64,000 bases of DNA from Metapseudomonas sp043392685. GTDB lineage: Bacteria > Pseudomonadota > Gammaproteobacteria > Pseudomonadales > Pseudomonadaceae. The stretch lies in NCBI GenBank assembly GCA_043392685.1, contig JBHZGM010000025.1. One strand, given 5' to 3'. Of the stretch, positions 61,058-64,000 are shown piece by piece. Below the pieces are notes generated by a model that was not told where the DNA came from, searched no databases, and worked only from the letters and a program-made list of their open reading frames with translations. A program made the position numbers and the translations under genes. The first letter of the stretch is position 1; every line of letters begins with the position of its first letter.

Positions 61058-63361
61058 TCAGACGGTGCGGCCGGTAAAGCGTTGCAGTACCCGGTAGATG
61101 GCGCCCAGGGCGCGATCCATCAGCGGGGCCGTGCGTTCCGGCGGGACCAGGCGGACCAGTCCTTGCTCCATGTCCAGGGCCAGCTGGGTAATGGGAATGA
61201 TCGCCACGCGCTGGCCGCTGTGGTCGACGAACATGTAATTGCGAGTGGTCGGGCTGAACCAGGACAGCTTGAGCGCCCGGGTCTGCGGGCCGTCGATGAA
61301 CTCGAACCAGGTGCCGAACTCGACGCTCGCAAGTTCCTTGATCAGCGCCTGCGCGCGGCTGGACAGGCTGACCGGTCGCGGAGTATTGGCCAGTTCGGCG
61401 TCTTCCCCGAGCATCTCGCCGAGCCGGCTTTCCGGGAGCGGGCTTTCGATGCGTGCCGCCACCTGGGGTTGCTGCGACTGGACCGCGTGCTGGCAGGCGA
61501 CCAGGTCCTGAAGCAGGCGCCGGATGCCGTCCTCGTGATAGCCACCCAGCAGTTCCAGGCCCTTGCGCAGGTCTTCCAGCATGGGAATGCGCAACTGTTG
61601 CAGGTGGGCCTGACCCTCGGCGTCCAGCGGCGTACCGCTCCAGGCCAGTTGCTCGGCGACTTCCACCGAGCGTTGCCATTCAACGCTGCGCTCGCCGTGG
61701 CGGAGCAGCACGAAGACCAGCACATCGGTCCAGGTGAGTTCGAGGAAATGCTGGATGACGCCGGGCAGCTCGCGTCCCGCCAGGCAGCGTCCCACGGTGT
61801 CGACGGCCTGCTGGCGGGCTCCCAGCAGCTTGTCGCGCCCTTTGGCGGCTTCCACGGCACGCTGCTCGCGCAGTTCCACCTTGTGCCGCAGCGTGCCGAC
61901 GTATTCGTTGAACTCATCCAGCAGGCTGTCGAACAGCAGCAGGTCACCGCTGAAGCCATGGACGACGCGCTCCACGACCCAGTGAATCTTCGCCAGCAGG
62001 TCCCGTTCTTCCGTCTCGCTGGCGTAGAGCACGCCTGCCTGGGCCATGCTGTTGAGCAGGCGCCGGGCAGGGTGGTGGTGCTGGGTGAAGAGCGCCTTGT
62101 CCTGCAGCGCGACCTTCAAATAAGGCGTATGCAGGTGGGAGAGGGCGGTCTTGTAGACATCGGCGAGGTTATCGTCGTCGAGGATGAAGTCGAAGAGCAT
62201 CCCCACCAGGTCGATCACATCAGCTTCGTAATCCGACAGCTTCTGCTGGCCCGGCAGGTGGCTGTGGCTTTCCAGTTGCTGGTGCAGGTCGGCCTTCAGC
62301 CCCTCGACGCGCTGCGGTTGGCGCAGTTTGCTGGCCAGGTCCTGGGCGGATTGCTGTTGCAGGCGGTTCAGCGCCTCCAGCAGTTCGGCCGCGCTGTAGG
62401 TGCGTGTCGCGCCGCGCGGGGCAAAACTGGAAATGCTCGGCGTACCGCCGGGCAAGGGGGCATTGCTGTGGTGCTGGCGGCGCTCACCCAGCAGGGAGGC
62501 CAGACCGCTGAACAGTTGTCCCGGGTCGCTGGGCGGCGCGCCGCTGAGGTCCAGCGGCCCGGTGGCTTGCGGCGCGGACGAATATTGCGTGGACTGTTCC
62601 GCCGAAGGCTTCTGGCCTGCGGCAGATGAAGAGGGGGTGGGTGCGCTGGGGGAGCGCTGCACGTTGTATTTCAGGTTGGGCAGCACGCCGGCCTGGATCA
62701 GCCGCTGGTTGAGTGCCTCGTAGACGCTGTCCAGCCCGAGCATCACGTGCTGGTCGAAGAGCATATAGAGGATGGTCTTGATCCGTAGCGGAAAGGGGCA
62801 GGGCGCCAGCGCTTCGCGGAAGGCCAGGGCAATGGACTGCGGCCCGAAGGGATTGTCGTCATCCCCCAGCTTGCGCCCGCCATTGAGCACCGCCAGGCGC
62901 TGGTCGAGGGCGAACAGGGATTGCGAGCAGCGCGCCTTGACCCGGCTGACCATGTTGGTGACCAGCAGGTTTTCCTCGTATTCGTCGTTTTCTATCAGCT
63001 CCAGGTCGTCAGCGTTCAATTCCCCGGCGCTCAGGGCTGGCTTGAGCTTGCCGCTGAGAAAATCTTCGAAGCTCTTGGCGATGCGCTGATGGTACGCGCG
63101 TTCTATTTGCGGGCGTTGCTTGCGGATATCCCGCATGCTGTCGAAGAAGAGCGTCTGGACCTGATTGTTCTCGGCCTTCTCGGCGCATTCGAACAGGGTG
63201 TCGTCCACATGGCTGAAAACACGGGTCAGATGCTCCGCCAGCCGGTTCATCACCAGCTTGCGGCAACTTTGCACCAGATCACCGAAGCGCGGCTGTATAC
63301 CGCGGCTGGCCAGCGTCGTCACGGGGCCTGGAGGGGGTGGGGGTCGATCCTGATTGCTCAT
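61058..63361 (-). CDS. DUF1631-family protein
   Basis: A 767-residue soluble protein with a Pro-rich start (SNQDRPPPPPGP). It is largely helical, has a low-complexity Ser/Pro/Ala linker near 245-330, and a C-terminal segment with ARIESPLPESRLGEM and a beta-rich region (about 665-760, with LSWFSPTTRNYMFVDHSGQR) that resembles the DUF1631 tail. Function is unknown. ACAGGAC precedes the ATG. It has its own promoter (63421-63448) and leads a two-gene unit with the PilZ gene. Confidence 0.82.
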   Translation of the reverse strand: MSNQDRPPPPPGPVTTLASRGIQPRFGDLVQSCRKLVMNRLAEHLTRVFSHVDDTLFECAEKAENNQVQTLFFDSMRDIRKQRPQIERAYHQRIAKSFEDFLSGKLKPALSAGELNADDLELIENDEYEENLLVTNMVSRVKARCSQSLFALDQRLAVLNGGRKLGDDDNPFGPQSIALAFREALAPCPFPLRIKTILYMLFDQHVMLGLDSVYEALNQRLIQAGVLPNLKYNVQRSPSAPTPSSSAAGQKPSAEQSTQYSSAPQATGPLDLSGAPPSDPGQLFSGLASLLGERRQHHSNAPLPGGTPSISSFAPRGATRTYSAAELLEALNRLQQQSAQDLASKLRQPQRVEGLKADLHQQLESHSHLPGQQKLSDYEADVIDLVGMLFDFILDDDNLADVYKTALSHLHTPYLKVALQDKALFTQHHHPARRLLNSMAQAGVLYASETEERDLLAKIHWVVERVVHGFSGDLLLFDSLLDEFNEYVGTLRHKVELREQRAVEAAKGRDKLLGARQQAVDTVGRCLAGRELPGVIQHFLELTWTDVLVFVLLRHGERSVEWQRSVEVAEQLAWSGTPLDAEGQAHLQQLRIPMLEDLRKGLELLGGYHEDGIRRLLQDLVACQHAVQSQQPQVAARIESPLPESRLGEMLGEDAELANTPRPVSLSSRAQALIKELASVEFGTWFEFIDGPQTRALKLSWFSPTTRNYMFVDHSGQRVAIIPITQLALDMEQGLVRLVPPERTAPLMDRALGAIYRVLQRFTGRTV

Positions 63362-63420
63362 AGCCGTCCTGTAGAGAGACAGGCCGCGATCACGACCTGC
63401 AACGCTCTCGCTACGGCTCA

Positions 63421-63448
63421 GGTATAGCACTCGAGCGGTTTTCTGCAA
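63421..63448 (-). promoter_or_regulatory. Sigma-70 promoter of the DUF1631-PilZ unit
   Basis: On the minus strand: TTGCAG (63443-63448), a 16-base spacer, TATACC (63421-63426). It stands 60 bases before the start codon. Confidence 0.6.
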
Positions 63449-63477
63449 ATCATTGTCAGAATTCGTTTTTTTAGGGG

Positions 63478-63505
63478 TTGACAGCCTGTTCGCTATCCGT
63501 AAAAT
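63478..63505 (+). promoter_or_regulatory. Promoter of the tRNA operon with GC-rich discriminator
   Basis: TTGACA (63478-63483), a 16-base spacer, TAAAAT (63500-63505), then the GC-rich GGCGCGCC. That discriminator is typical of promoters under stringent control. The first tRNA begins 60 bases on. Confidence 0.75.
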
Positions 63506-63565
63506 GGCGCGCCTCTGAAGCGCTAAAGCAAACAGCGAAGCGAAGCAGAGTTGGAAGATCGAAGT

Positions 63566-63641
63566 TCCGCGATAGCTCAGTCGGTAGAGCAAATGACTGT
63601 TAATCATTGGGTCCCTGGTTCGAGTCCAGGTCGCGGAGCCA
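63566..63641 (+). tRNA. tRNA-Asn(GTT)
   Basis: A 76-base cloverleaf with acceptor stem TCCGCGA / TCGCGGA, anticodon GTT in GACTGTTAATC, T loop GGTTCGAGTCC and encoded CCA end. Confidence 0.95.
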
Positions 63642-63650
63642 ACTTCCAGA

Positions 63651-63727
63651 CGGGGTATAGCGCAGTCCGGTAGCGCGCCTGCTTTGGGAGCAGGATGTCG
63701 GGAGTTCGAATCTCTCTACCCCGACCA
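63651..63727 (+). tRNA. tRNA-Pro(TGG)
   Basis: A 77-base cloverleaf, acceptor stem CGGGGTA / TACCCCG, anticodon TGG in CTTTGGGAG, T arm AGTTCGAATCT and encoded CCA. Confidence 0.94.
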
Positions 63728-63737
63728 CCTCAAATTT

Positions 63738-63813
63738 GGGTCGTTAGCTCAGTCGGTAGAGCAGTTGGCTTTTAACCAATTGGTCGTAGGTTCGAATCCT
63801 ACACGACCCACCA
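63738..63813 (+). tRNA. tRNA-Lys(TTT)
   Basis: A 76-base cloverleaf, acceptor stem GGGTCGT / ACGACCC, anticodon TTT in GGCTTTTAACC, T arm GGTTCGAATCC and encoded CCA. Last gene of the operon. Confidence 0.95.
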
Positions 63814-63839
63814 TACAAGACCTCCCGGGAGGTCCGAAG

Positions 63840-63871
63840 AAGCGGTAAGGCGAAAGCCTTACCGCTTTTTT
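63840..63871 (+). terminator. Intrinsic terminator of the tRNA operon
   Basis: The stem AAGCGGTAAGGC / GCCTTACCGCTT with a GAAA loop is followed by six T (63866-63871). Confidence 0.92.
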
Positions 63872-63873
63872 GT

Positions 63874-64000
63874 GTGCGCCAGGCATGGCGCGTAGCGCCG
63901 TGACTGGCGCTGTTCGGTTCACTGTGGTGGTGAACTGGACGACTTGGAGGTGGAAGTCCTCTGCACGCCCGGCAAGGGGAAGTGCTAGCGGAAGGCAAGG
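63874..64000 (+). mobile_element. Probable 5' end of a group II intron (partial)
   Basis: Directly after the terminator T tract the sequence becomes GTGTGCGCC, which fits the group II 5' consensus GUGYG. A chain of stem-loops follows: GCGCCA/TGGCGC (63876-63891), AGCGCC/GGCGCT (63894-63911), GTTCAC/GTGAAC (63917-63935) and GAGG/CCTC around TGGAAGT (63947-63961). The last 30 bases (GGCAAGGGGAAGTGCTAGCG then GAAGGCAAGG) closely resemble the conserved domain I block of bacterial group II introns. No coding frame is evident here; any maturase would lie beyond the window. Insertion behind a terminator is the habit of class C introns. Confidence 0.68.

Noticed and set aside
63566..63813. Prophage or genomic-island attachment at the tRNA cluster
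   Set aside because: No repeat of a tRNA 3' end and no integrase are visible; the sequence beyond the terminator fits an intron better. The window ends too soon to exclude an island downstream.

Overview
The window is a GC-rich, densely coded stretch of core chromosome from a gammaproteobacterium, almost certainly Pseudomonas. The evidence is gene order: mscL, radA, a PilZ gene, cstA, glyA, morA, gdhA, rtcB, a DksA-like gene, fklB, ispB-rplU-rpmA-obgE-proB, rpsT, murJ-ribF-ileS-lspA-fkpB-ispH, the minor-pilin/pilY1 cluster, thiO, pilRS, bamD, rluD-pgeF-clpB. From memory this follows, with local differences, the PA4614 to PA4541 interval of P. aeruginosa. Pseudomonas-type REP palindromes in the spacers agree. 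The exact species cannot be read from the sequence.

Layout. 1-9.1 kb: a TerC/CBS/CorC membrane protein cut by the window edge, MscL, two small proteins, RadA, a PilZ protein, a DUF3015 protein, the CstA-YbdD pyruvate/peptide transporter pair, and serine hydroxymethyltransferase. 9.3-27.9 kb: the large c-di-GMP enzyme MorA, the ribosome factor EttA, glutamate dehydrogenase, RNA ligase RtcB, a DUF4105 protein, a DksA-like zinc protein, a Lon-like protease, several small conserved proteins (one behind a probable Fur box), FklB and IspB. 28-39.9 kb: ribosomal proteins L21, L27 and S20, ObgE, ProB, CreA, MurJ, RibF, IleS, LspA, FkpB and IspH. 39.9-52.8 kb: type IV pilus genes fimT, fimU-pilV-pilW-pilX-pilY1-pilE on the minus strand, thiO, and the two-component pair pilS-pilR. 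52.5-63.4 kb: a PP0621-family protein, NAD synthase, BamD, RluD, PgeF, ClpB, a PilZ protein and a DUF1631 protein. 63.5-64 kb: a tRNA operon (Asn, Pro, Lys), its terminator, and directly after it what looks like the 5' end of a group II intron.

How the genes work together. The pilus block encodes the minor-pilin priming complex with its PilY1 tip protein, plus the PilSR system that controls pilin transcription in Pseudomonas. MorA and two separate PilZ proteins add c-di-GMP control of motility and biofilm. The rest is housekeeping: translation, envelope building, isoprenoids, NAD and flavin supply, and protein quality control.

No clear defence island, prophage or wholly new system was found. 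The points most worth a second look are: a PilY1 enlarged by three tandem beta-rich modules inserted inside its von Willebrand domain; a glutamine-dependent-type NAD synthase whose nitrilase nucleophile cysteine appears to be glycine; the group II intron edge next to the tRNA terminator; and a composite intergenic repeat present at two distant sites.
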